Below, piece by piece: positions 1-5,421 of a stretch of DNA of 5,421 nucleotides. A program made the position numbers and the translations under genes. The notes beneath the pieces were generated by a model. The model saw only the letters and a list, made by a program, of their open reading frames with translations. It had not been told where the DNA came from and did no database searches. Position 1 is the first letter of the stretch; every line of letters begins with the position of its first letter. The DNA comes from Armatimonadota bacterium (GTDB taxonomy: Bacteria > Armatimonadota > Fimbriimonadia > Fimbriimonadales > ATM1): assembly GCA_003695835.1 (NCBI GenBank), contig RFHN01000040.1:1-5421 (forward strand), in the 5' to 3' direction.

Positions 1-1157
1 ATCTGACTCCTCGCGGCCGGGTCGGCAAGCAGCCGTACTATGTGGTCCCGTAGTTCCTCCGGGGTTGAGGCGACCGCGACCGCACCGGCTCGCCTCGCCA
101 TATCAAAGACCGTTCTGAAGTTGAACATGTGTGGCCCGCAAATCACGGGAACGCCCACCGCCATGGGCTGGATGAGGTTCTGTCCGCCCGACCTGGCAAA
201 ACCGCCGCCAATGATGGCGAGATCGGCCCCCTCGTACGCGGATGCGAGTTCGCCGATCGTATCCAGAATCACCATCTGCCGGTCCCATTCCCCGCGCGAT
301 CGCAAGCCCACCTCGAAACCGCGACGTTCCGCCTTCTCTCGAATCGCCTCCGCCCGTTCGATGTGCCGGGGGGCGAAGAGCACGCGGGACTGCACACCCT
401 GCAGAGCGTCCAAAACGAAGTCCTCCTCATCCTCGCCTCGCACGCTGCCCACTACGATCAGAGTCTCCTCCTCGCTTACGCCCATTTGCTCGCGGAACGA
501 ACGCTCGCTTCGCTCCGGCTGCGCTTCATCAAATTTGCTGTTCCCGAGCACCTCCACCCGCTCCGCCCCCAGGGACCGCAGGCGCTGTGCGTCCACCTCG
601 CTCTGCGCTCCGCAAAACTCCACGTGGCGAAGAACGGCGCGATAGAACCACTTGAAGAACCGCGCCCGCTTGTAGCTTCGGTCGGAGATCCTCGCATTCA
701 GCAGACAGGTCTTCGCACCCAGAGAGCGAGCGCTCTGAAGAAAGTTCAGCCACAGCTCCGTTTCCAACACCGCAACGACGCAAGGCTCGACGCGGATGAG
801 CGCGTTGACGCAGAAACGCGGTACATCCACCGGAAAGTAAAAGACGGAATCCACCAGCGTCCCCTGCATGCCTTTCGCCAATCCATAGCCTGTGCTCGTC
901 GTCGTCGTCAGAACGATTTCGAAGTCCGGTAGAAGCGCGCGCACCTCACGCAGAATCGGCTCCGCTGCCTTGACCTCCCCCACGCTGACGGCGTGAAACC
1001 AAATCCGCTTGCGGTCTCGACGCCGCGCGATCTCGTAATCGCCCACTCGCTCCCGCCAATTCGGCGCTTCCTTACGGCGCTTGGTGCGGAGGATCATCCA
1101 CGGCACCCAAACCGGAGAGAAAAGAACGATGAGAACATTGTATAGAAGCCAGATCAC
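1..1157 (-). CDS. waaA: 3-deoxy-D-manno-octulosonic acid (Kdo) transferase, 3' end cut by window
   Basis: Transfers Kdo from CMP-Kdo to lipid A precursor at the cytoplasmic face of the inner membrane, in LPS core synthesis. My translation gives 385 codons before the left edge; the family is about 425 residues, so roughly 40 C-terminal residues are missing. An N-terminal hydrophobic anchor (about 3-23) is followed by WRERVGDY, the acceptor-side motif HAVSVGEV (55-62; E61 aligns with the family's catalytic Glu), TTTTSTGY (84-91), YFPVD (107-111), ETELW (132-136), NARISDRS (154-161), GNSKFD, APRH, and the GT-B C-terminal motif GGQNLIQP (324-331) with GPHMFNF (341-347). The GTG start overlaps the stop of the upstream acyltransferase gene as GTGA, which argues for coupling and fixes the start. 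Oddity: the usual GGHNPLEP reads GGQNLIQP, with Gln330 where the family has Glu. Family assignment is very secure; whether the acceptor gets one or several Kdo cannot be told. Confidence 0.95.
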   Translation of the reverse strand, partial: MIWLLYNVLIVLFSPVWVPWMILRTKRRKEAPNWRERVGDYEIARRRDRKRIWFHAVSVGEVKAAEPILREVRALLPDFEIVLTTTTSTGYGLAKGMQGTLVDSVFYFPVDVPRFCVNALIRVEPCVVAVLETELWLNFLQSARSLGAKTCLLNARISDRSYKRARFFKWFYRAVLRHVEFCGAQSEVDAQRLRSLGAERVEVLGNSKFDEAQPERSERSFREQMGVSEEETLIVVGSVRGEDEEDFVLDALQGVQSRVLFAPRHIERAEAIREKAERRGFEVGLRSRGEWDRQMVILDTIGELASAYEGADLAIIGGGFARSGGQNLIQPMAVGVPVICGPHMFNFRTVFDMARRAGAVAVASTPEELRDHIVRLLADPAARSQ

Positions 1158-1807
1158 TTCGACGCCTCTTCCTCCGCCCGTTTCTCCGCTTCGTTGAGCG
1201 CCTGTTTCAACTGCTCCCCGATCTGTTGCAACTGCTCGTCGGTCGCGTCCTCAGGGACGCGAATCGGTTCTCCCAACACGATGACGGCTTTCGCGAACGG
1301 CAGCGGCACCATGTAGCGATCCCAACTCCGCGCCATCCACCGCGGCCGAGCCGCCGCCCCGCCCGGAATGATGACTGCGCCGGACTTCTTCGCGAGCCAG
1401 AGAATGCCTTCCTGGACCTCACCAGAAGGGCCTCTCGGTCCATCGGGTGTGAAGACGAACGTCTCGCCCTTCCTCAGAAGACGAGCGCACTCGACGGCTG
1501 CCCGCGCACCGCCTCTCTTGGTGCTGCCGCGCACGGTGCGATAACCGAAGCGGCGGAAGATCTGATCCTGCATCTCTCCGTCTCGGGAACGGCTGATCAA
1601 CGCGTAGTACCCCCGGTTCCGCCAACGCAGCGCAGCGAGGAACGTCCTCCCGTGCCATCCGGCTATGATTTTGCCGCCTTGCACTCCGTCCAGATTCTCC
1701 CTCTCCCCCAGAACTCTCCAACGCAAAGTCAGCCCGATCAAGCGGGCTATCGAGGTGATGAGAAAAGCGAAGAGCGCCGGCTGAACGGAGCGCCACCAAG
1801 AGCGCAT
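1154..1807 (-). CDS. DUF374 / lysophospholipid acyltransferase (LPLAT)-like protein
   Basis: 217 residues, close to the usual DUF374 length. It has an N-terminal hydrophobic segment (about 8-28), then the family landmarks in order: AGWHGRTF (49-56, holding the His of the LPLAT HX4D-like site but without the Asp five residues on), ISRSRDGE (71-78), VRGS (92-95) with a Lys/Arg-Gly-Gly stretch, TPDGPRGP (120-127), SWDRYMVPLPF (161-171) and GEPI (179-182). The tail (about 186-217) is charged, rich in Glu, Lys and Gln, and probably helical. LPLAT relatives transfer acyl chains onto glycerolipid or lipid A precursors at the inner membrane; the exact substrate of DUF374 is not settled, but adjacency to waaA in one coupled transcript supports a role in lipid A/outer-membrane lipid assembly. 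The ATG lacks a Shine-Dalgarno and sits 6 bases after a TANNNT box, suggesting leaderless translation. Family call is strong; the enzymatic activity is inferred. Confidence 0.9.
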   Translation of the reverse strand: MRSWWRSVQPALFAFLITSIARLIGLTLRWRVLGERENLDGVQGGKIIAGWHGRTFLAALRWRNRGYYALISRSRDGEMQDQIFRRFGYRTVRGSTKRGGARAAVECARLLRKGETFVFTPDGPRGPSGEVQEGILWLAKKSGAVIIPGGAAARPRWMARSWDRYMVPLPFAKAVIVLGEPIRVPEDATDEQLQQIGEQLKQALNEAEKRAEEEASK

Positions 1808-1813
1808 GGCGCC

Positions 1814-1819
1814 AGTTTA
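1814..1819 (-). promoter_or_regulatory. Candidate -10 element (TAAACT) for a leaderless acyltransferase-waaA transcript
   Basis: Read on the minus strand, TGCTAAACT resembles an extended -10 (TGnTANNNT). It ends 6 bases before the ATG at 1807, so transcription would start at or next to the A of the start codon. No Shine-Dalgarno is present in the bases between. No convincing -35 hexamer is seen 16-18 bases upstream. The bases between box and ATG form part of an 8-base palindrome, TGGCGCCA (1807-1814). Prediction from sequence only. Confidence 0.35.
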
Positions 1820-1847
1820 GCAGGATGGGTAAGGTATTCAGCGTGAC

Positions 1848-1853
1848 TGGAGG
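1848..1853 (+). promoter_or_regulatory. Shine-Dalgarno site of the permease gene
   Basis: TGGAGG lies 6 bases before the GTG at 1860, good spacing, and decides that start over other in-frame codons. A TATTCA (1835-1840) upstream could be a weak -10 for the plus-strand unit, but no -35 is recognisable. Confidence 0.7.
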
Positions 1854-1859
1854 CGGACC

Positions 1860-3449
1860 GTGCCGCTGATCTCTCCCGTCGGTCGCAAGTCTTGGCGAAG
1901 CCGCTTGGCTCTGGCTCTCGTCTACGGCGTGCTCATCGTCGGCGGGATCACGATGGTCTACCCCTTCCTGCTCATGGCCTCCACGGGCACGAAGGGGCCG
2001 ACCGATCAATACGACCAGCGAATCGTTCCCGCCTATTGGTCCGACGAAAGCGAACTGTTCCGCAAGTACGTGGACGACAAATATGCGGGCAAGATCGAAC
2101 AAGCGGGCTGGTTCTACGGAGAGGCAAACGCAATCCAGCTGATGTCCACGGATCGGCCGGAGAACCCTCCGAACGTAGAACCACTCACGGACGACCAAGC
2201 CAAACGCTTCGAAGAGTTCCTCCTCGGCCTGCCACTCGACCAATGGGAGGTGGGCTTTCAGCCAGGCTCCGGAAGGCTCTCCTCCCGGCTCCTCAAGCGA
2301 TACCAACAGTACGTCCTGTCTCTCTACGGATCGGTTGAGAAGATCAACGAGGTGTATCTCGAGCAGAACGCGGTGCTGCAAACCGTCCAACCGCCGCGCG
2401 AAGTGTTTCGGAGCAAGCAGTGGAGCCCTCGCGTAGATCAGAAATGGAAAGACTGGCTGAAGTTTAAGCAGTCGCTCCCCGCAGAGTATCGCATCCCGAT
2501 CACCGTTCGCAGCCAATGGCAGGAATTTCTGCGCGCAAAGTATCGAAACCGTCTCGACCAGGTCCCGGAAGAGGTGCGGGCGGGAGCGAAGGAATTTGCA
2601 CAAATCGAGCCGCTGCCCAATCACCCGTTGTACCAAGCGTTTCTCGAAAAGTCCCTTCCCGACCGATACAAGAATGACAACCCGGATCGCCGGTGGTTCG
2701 AACTGACCGGGGAGGCGAGCCTCCCCCTCGCTCGTTACGACGCGTGGCACGTCCGGAACCACGCGGGAGACTTGAAGAAGGAATACACAACCAGAAACTA
2801 TGCGACGATCCTCGACTATATCGCCCTTCACGGGCGGGCGGTATGGAACACCATCGTCTTCTGCTTTCTGGCCGTGGCGACCCAACTCATCGTAAATCCG
2901 CTCGCCGCGTGGGCGCTCTCTCGCTACACCATGCCCGCGACAGGCAAGATCCTGCTATTCCTGCTCGCGACCATGGCGTTTCCGGCGGAGGTGACGATGA
3001 TTCCGTCCTTCCTCCTGCTCAAAGACCTGGGGCTTCTGAACACCTTCGCCGCGCTGGTGCTGCCCACAGCCGCGAGCGGCTACTCCATCTACTTGCTGAA
3101 AGGGTTTTTCGATAGTCTTCCGCGCGATCTGTTCGAGAACGCGTCGCTGGAAGGCGCTGGCGAAGGGACGCTGCTGTTCCGTATCACGCTCCCGCTCACG
3201 AAGCCGGTGATGGCAGTCATCGCGCTCACGGCGTTCATGGGCGCGTATGGAGCCTTCATCTACGCCTTTCTCGTGGCGCAGGACGAGCGGATGTGGACCC
3301 TAATGGTTTGGATCTACCAGCTCCAGAGCCGCGCACCGATGAGCGTCATGATGGCCGCCCTCACTCTGGCCGCGCTTCCGACGCTCGTCGTGTTTCTCTT
3401 CGCCCAGCGAGTCATCCTGCGCGGCATCATTCTGCCCGGCGAAAAGTAA
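1860..3449 (+). CDS. MalG-type carbohydrate ABC transporter permease with a large extracytoplasmic insert
   Basis: 529 residues, nearly twice the usual 270-300 for MalG-family subunits. A basic N-terminus leads into TM1 (about 16-40). Residues about 45-310 are hydrophilic and rich in Trp, Tyr, Gln and charged residues, predicted to lie outside the membrane. The normal core then follows: NYATILDYI (313-321), TM2 (about 328-350), AAWALSRY (349-356), TM3 with AFPAEVTMIPSF (373-384), KDLGLLNT (388-395), TM4 (about 396-413), the ATPase-docking EAA loop at 426-449 (begins ENASLEGAG, ends LPLTKP), TM5 (about 450-472) and TM6 (about 497-516). In the loop the consensus second residue Ala is Asn427 and the Asp before Gly432 is Glu431; Gly432 is kept, so ATPase coupling looks intact. 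The start is GTG with a good Shine-Dalgarno. No MalF-type partner, binding protein or ATPase is in the window, so substrate is unknown. Core call is very secure; the insert's role is unknown. Confidence 0.9.
   Translation: MPLISPVGRKSWRSRLALALVYGVLIVGGITMVYPFLLMASTGTKGPTDQYDQRIVPAYWSDESELFRKYVDDKYAGKIEQAGWFYGEANAIQLMSTDRPENPPNVEPLTDDQAKRFEEFLLGLPLDQWEVGFQPGSGRLSSRLLKRYQQYVLSLYGSVEKINEVYLEQNAVLQTVQPPREVFRSKQWSPRVDQKWKDWLKFKQSLPAEYRIPITVRSQWQEFLRAKYRNRLDQVPEEVRAGAKEFAQIEPLPNHPLYQAFLEKSLPDRYKNDNPDRRWFELTGEASLPLARYDAWHVRNHAGDLKKEYTTRNYATILDYIALHGRAVWNTIVFCFLAVATQLIVNPLAAWALSRYTMPATGKILLFLLATMAFPAEVTMIPSFLLLKDLGLLNTFAALVLPTAASGYSIYLLKGFFDSLPRDLFENASLEGAGEGTLLFRITLPLTKPVMAVIALTAFMGAYGAFIYAFLVAQDERMWTLMVWIYQLQSRAPMSVMMAALTLAALPTLVVFLFAQRVILRGIILPGEK
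2049..2660 (+). repeat. Three degenerate protein repeats inside the permease insert
   Basis: Each unit has a Y/F-block followed by an LP-block. Y-blocks: YVDDKY (70-75), YVLSLY (151-156), FLRAKY (223-228). Each is followed, after a charged helix-like stretch, by a proline (108, 178, 251) and then an LP-block: FEEFLLGLP (117-125), WKDWLKFKQSLP (196-207), YQAFLEKSLP (258-267). Spacing between equivalent points is 81, 72, 82 and 60 residues, so the last copy is shorter. Repeats are seen at protein level only; DNA identity is not evident, so the duplication would be old. Alignment was done by eye. Confidence 0.45.
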
Positions 3450-3473
3450 CCCCGAATCGAACACAATTGGAGC

Positions 3474-3710
3474 GTGGAGTCGCTCGGCGCGATTGGTCGC
3501 ATGCTCGTGGTGGTCGGACTCGGCTTGGTAGCCGTGGGCCTCCTCCTCGTGCTGATCCAGCGCTTTCCTGGTCTCCGGATTGGCAGGCTTCCCGGCGACA
3601 TCCTGATTCAGCGCGACAACTTCACGTTCTACTTTCCGATCACCACGATGCTGGTGGCGAGCGCGATTCTCTCGCTGCTCGCCTTGCTATTCCAGATGCT
3701 CAAGAAATGA
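3474..3710 (+). CDS. DUF2905 family small membrane protein
   Basis: 78 residues, typical for DUF2905 (function unknown). It has two predicted membrane helices (about 10-28 and 57-76) joined by a conserved loop carrying GRLPGDI (37-43), the variable RDNF (47-50) and FYFPITT (52-58), the family hallmark. It starts 24 bases after the permease stop, and its own stop overlaps the next gene's start as ATGA, so it is likely co-translated with the HAD gene. Start choice: GTG at 3474 is the first usable codon after an in-frame stop at 3447, but the GGAG before it is only one base away, too close for a normal Shine-Dalgarno. An ATG at 3501 would still leave the whole domain but remove nine residues. 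Family members are commonly reported near queA or ruvB. Family call secure; start uncertain. Confidence 0.88.
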   Translation: MESLGAIGRMLVVVGLGLVAVGLLLVLIQRFPGLRIGRLPGDILIQRDNFTFYFPITTMLVASAILSLLALLFQMLKK

Positions 3711-4411
3711 TCGAACTCGTTACTTTCGACGCCGCGGGCACCCTGCTCGAGTACCGATCCACACCCGGCGCTTTGGCGGCCCGGATGGCTCGGGAGCGGG
3801 GCTACGACCTCTCCGACGAGGCAGGTGAGGCGCTCTTTCAACGCATCGAGTCGAGCCTGCGCCGCGAACGAGAGGAAGCGGAAAAGGCGAGGGATCGCGT
3901 CAGAGTTCGCGCCGTATGGCTGAAGATGGCGGAAGAGTGGCTGCGCCAAACCGACGGGGCGCCGGAGCGAGCCAGCGACTGGCTCGATGAGTTCCTCGAG
4001 AGAATGTTTGCCGGCGAGGGGGGCGGTTTCGCGCCCTACGAGGACGCCGCGCCGACTCTACGCGAGCTGCGCGAAGCAGGCATACGCGTAGGGGTCCTGA
4101 GCAACTGGGACCATACGCTCCACCTGGTCCTCAAGAGAACTGGATTGGAAGAGCTTCTCGACTTCGCCATCGCCTCCCTCGAGTTCGGTGTAGAAAAGCC
4201 GGATCCGGCCATTTTCGAAGAGGCGCTCCGCCAAGGCGGTGCCTCGCCTCGAACGGCGCTCCACGTCGGAGACGACTTTGCGGACGACTACGAAGGCGCC
4301 AAAAAAGCCGGCTGGCATGCGCTCTTGCTCGAGCGTTCGGCAAAGGCTTCGACGAACGGAACGATTCGCTCCCTAACGGAAGTGTCCGAAAGAATTCGCC
4401 AATGGACTTGA
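3707..4411 (+). CDS. HAD superfamily hydrolase, subfamily IA, REG-2/HDHD3-like
   Basis: 234 residues. The four HAD motifs are in order. Motif I is TFDAAGTLL (6-14): Asp8 is the nucleophile, but the second Asp of DxDxT is Ala10. Motif II is VLSNWD (130-135, Ser132). Motif III is EKPDPAIF (163-170, Lys164). Motif IV is HVGDDFADDYEGAKKAGW (186-203, Asp189/Asp190 and Asp193/Asp194). Residues about 20-105 form a helical cap, very rich in Arg/Glu (about 46-70), as in subfamily IA. The SNWD and HVGD-DY-GA-AGW signatures match REG-2-like proteins (human HDHD3, plant and cyanobacterial relatives), whose substrate is unknown. Loss of the usual general acid Asp makes a standard phosphatase less certain; DxAGT also occurs in phosphonoacetaldehyde hydrolase, but the rest does not look like that enzyme. 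The ATG at 3707 overlaps the DUF2905 stop by 4 bases; the open frame continues upstream into the permease without a credible start. Confidence 0.88.
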   Translation: MIELVTFDAAGTLLEYRSTPGALAARMARERGYDLSDEAGEALFQRIESSLRREREEAEKARDRVRVRAVWLKMAEEWLRQTDGAPERASDWLDEFLERMFAGEGGGFAPYEDAAPTLRELREAGIRVGVLSNWDHTLHLVLKRTGLEELLDFAIASLEFGVEKPDPAIFEEALRQGGASPRTALHVGDDFADDYEGAKKAGWHALLLERSAKASTNGTIRSLTEVSERIRQWT

Positions 4412-5418
4412 CCGACATTGACTACGACCTGCCCGAGGAACTGATCGCCCAAGAGGCGGTCGAGCCGCGAGATCACAGCCGGCTCTTGCATTTGGACCCG
4501 GCGACGGGGGCGATCGCCCACCTCCACTTTTACGACCTTCCCTCGTTGCTGCAACCCGGCGACCTCCTCGTGCTGAACGACACTCGCGTTACCGCGCGCC
4601 GTCTGCGAGCCGTGAAGATTCCAACCGGCGCGCAGATTGAAGTCGTGCTCACCAGACGTCTCGACGAGCATCGCTTTGTCGCCCTTTCGAGGCCGGGGCG
4701 GCGCCTAAAGGTCGGGACCCAAATCCGGCTGGAAGACCGATTCGAGGCCGAGGTGGTGGAGGTCTTGCCGGACGGAACGCGAGTGCTGCGCGTCGCCAAC
4801 CCAGCTGGCATCGAATCGGCAGGGCATGCCCCGCTGCCCCCGTATTTTCACGGAACACTGCCCTCGGAGGATCGCTACCAGACGGTCTACGCCTCCACGC
4901 CGGGGAGCGCAGCGGCGCCGACGGCGGGCCTGCATTTCACGCCCCGACTGCTGGATGAGATCGCGCGCCGCGGAGTCGGGATCGCGTTCGTGTCGTTGGA
5001 GATCGGGTTGGACACGTTCCGCCCGATCTCGAGCGAACGGGTGCAGGACCACAAGATGCACGGCGAGTCGTACTCGATTCCGGAAGAGACCGCCGCCGCG
5101 ATTGGGGCCGCTACGGGTAGGATAATCGCCGTGGGGACCACAACGACGCGCACCCTGGAGACGGCTGCCATCGCAGAGCGACGCGTTCAGCCGGGCTCGG
5201 GCGTTTCGGAGTTGTTTATTACTCCAGGCTATCGTTTTCGCGTCGTAGACGGACTGATCACGAATTTTCATATGCCGCGAACCACCATGCTGCTCCTCGT
5301 CGGCGCCTTGGCGGGCGTCGAGAACCTCAGAAGGGCGTATCGCGAAGCCGTGCAACAGCGATACCGTTTCCTGAGCCTTGGTGACAGTATGGTTGTGCTA
5401 AGGAGGGAGAATCCATGA
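4402..5418 (+). CDS. queA: S-adenosylmethionine:tRNA ribosyltransferase-isomerase
   Basis: Moves the ribosyl part of SAM onto preQ1 at position 34 of GUN-anticodon tRNAs, giving epoxyqueuosine; cytoplasmic, penultimate stage of queuosine synthesis. At 338 residues it is full length (family about 340-356). Landmarks: DYDLPEELIAQ (7-17), PRDHSRLL (22-29), GDLLVLNDTRV (53-63), SRPGRRLKVG (96-105), LPPYF (145-149), DRYQTVYA (157-164), AAPTAGLHFT (171-180), GLDTFRPI (202-209), HKMHGE (217-222), AVGTTTTRTLE, FITPGYRFRVVDGLITNFHMP and the C-terminal YRFLSLGDSM. One oddity: where most QueA read LHVG, this has LEIG (Glu200). The ATG lies within the end of the HAD gene (10-base overlap) and has only a weak purine run (GAAAGAA) before it, so translation probably depends on coupling. 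Its stop overlaps the next start as ATGA. Whether tgt, queG or other queuosine genes follow lies outside the window. Confidence 0.96.
   Translation: MDLTDIDYDLPEELIAQEAVEPRDHSRLLHLDPATGAIAHLHFYDLPSLLQPGDLLVLNDTRVTARRLRAVKIPTGAQIEVVLTRRLDEHRFVALSRPGRRLKVGTQIRLEDRFEAEVVEVLPDGTRVLRVANPAGIESAGHAPLPPYFHGTLPSEDRYQTVYASTPGSAAAPTAGLHFTPRLLDEIARRGVGIAFVSLEIGLDTFRPISSERVQDHKMHGESYSIPEETAAAIGAATGRIIAVGTTTTRTLETAAIAERRVQPGSGVSELFITPGYRFRVVDGLITNFHMPRTTMLLLVGALAGVENLRRAYREAVQQRYRFLSLGDSMVVLRRENP
5400..5406 (+). promoter_or_regulatory. Strong Shine-Dalgarno for the gene after queA
   Basis: AAGGAGG, a near-perfect match to the anti-Shine-Dalgarno, lies inside the last codons of queA and 8 bases before the ATG at 5415. 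It is the strongest ribosome site in the window, so the next gene is probably translated at a higher rate than queA or independently of it. Confidence 0.75.
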
Positions 5419-5421
5419 CGA
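5415..5421 (+). CDS. Start of an unidentified downstream gene, cut by window
   Basis: ATG ACG plus one base is all that is present. The call rests on the strong Shine-Dalgarno and on the ATGA overlap with the queA stop, the same junction type as the DUF2905-HAD pair. Only Met-Thr can be read, so no product can be named; tgt is a common neighbour of queA but nothing here shows it. Confidence 0.6.

Noticed and set aside
129..932. 267-codon open frame on the plus strand
   Set aside because: It lies opposite waaA, whose minus-strand frame holds all family motifs; this one is Arg/His/Leu-rich with no domain.
1807..1814. Palindrome TGGCGCCA as an operator
   Set aside because: It is only 8 bases and GC-rich, a length common by chance; no second copy or longer dyad is seen in the gap.
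1226..1846. 206-codon open frame on the plus strand
   Set aside because: It is antisense to the DUF374 gene, ends just before the permease start, and has no recognisable motif.
1419..2885. 488-codon open frame on the minus strand
   Set aside because: It is antisense to the permease and runs into the acyltransferase gene in another frame. It has no recognisable domain, while the plus-strand frame has a complete MalG core; long antisense frames are expected in GC-rich coding DNA.
3450..3473. Terminator between the permease and DUF2905
   Set aside because: The 24-base gap has no stem-loop or T-run, so read-through is more likely.
3293..3706. Upstream in-frame extension of the HAD gene
   Set aside because: It would overlap the end of the permease and all of DUF2905 in another frame and reads as Arg/Pro/His-rich noise; HAD motif I starts a few residues after the ATG at 3707.
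4705..5355. 216-codon open frame on the minus strand
   Set aside because: It is antisense to queA and Arg-rich, a shadow of the GC-rich codon pattern.

Overview
The window is a gene-dense stretch of bacterial chromosome, GC-rich by eye (roughly 60%). It holds six real genes plus the first codons of a seventh, arranged as two divergent units on either side of a 52-base gap (1808-1859). A Kdo transferase gene implies a diderm, LPS-making bacterium. The codon style, the tight overlaps and the unusual large-insert sugar permease would fit a little-studied phylum such as Armatimonadota (Fimbriimonas-like), but that placement is a guess. No mobile element, RNA gene, CRISPR array or clear terminator is visible, and no gene-free stretch exceeds 60 bases.

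Left half, minus strand: a DUF374-family acyltransferase-like gene (1807 to 1154) is followed, with a 4-base GTGA overlap, by waaA/kdtA (from 1157, running off the left edge). Both belong to outer-membrane lipid / lipid A-Kdo assembly at the inner membrane. The first gene may be transcribed as a leaderless mRNA: a TAAACT box lies 6 bases before its ATG, and there is no Shine-Dalgarno.

Right half, plus strand: a MalG-type sugar ABC permease (1860-3449) begins after a good Shine-Dalgarno. It is followed by a DUF2905 small membrane protein (3474-3710), a REG-2-like HAD hydrolase (3707-4411), queA (4402-5415/5418) and the start of another gene (5415 onward). Gaps and overlaps are 24, -4, -10 and -4 bases, so the set from DUF2905 onward looks translationally coupled and all may be one operon. 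QueA makes epoxyqueuosine in tRNA. DUF2905 genes are often seen near queA/ruvB-type genes, so the permease is probably the outsider in this group.

The most unusual item is the permease. Between its first membrane helix and the conserved MalG core it carries an extra domain of about 265 residues, predicted to lie outside the cytoplasmic membrane. In that domain I can see what looks like three degenerate tandem repeats. No partner permease, binding protein or ATPase is encoded nearby. Other second-look points are a Glu-to-Gln change in the WaaA sugar-nucleotide motif, the DxAGT nucleophile motif of the HAD protein, and a His-to-Glu change in a QueA motif.
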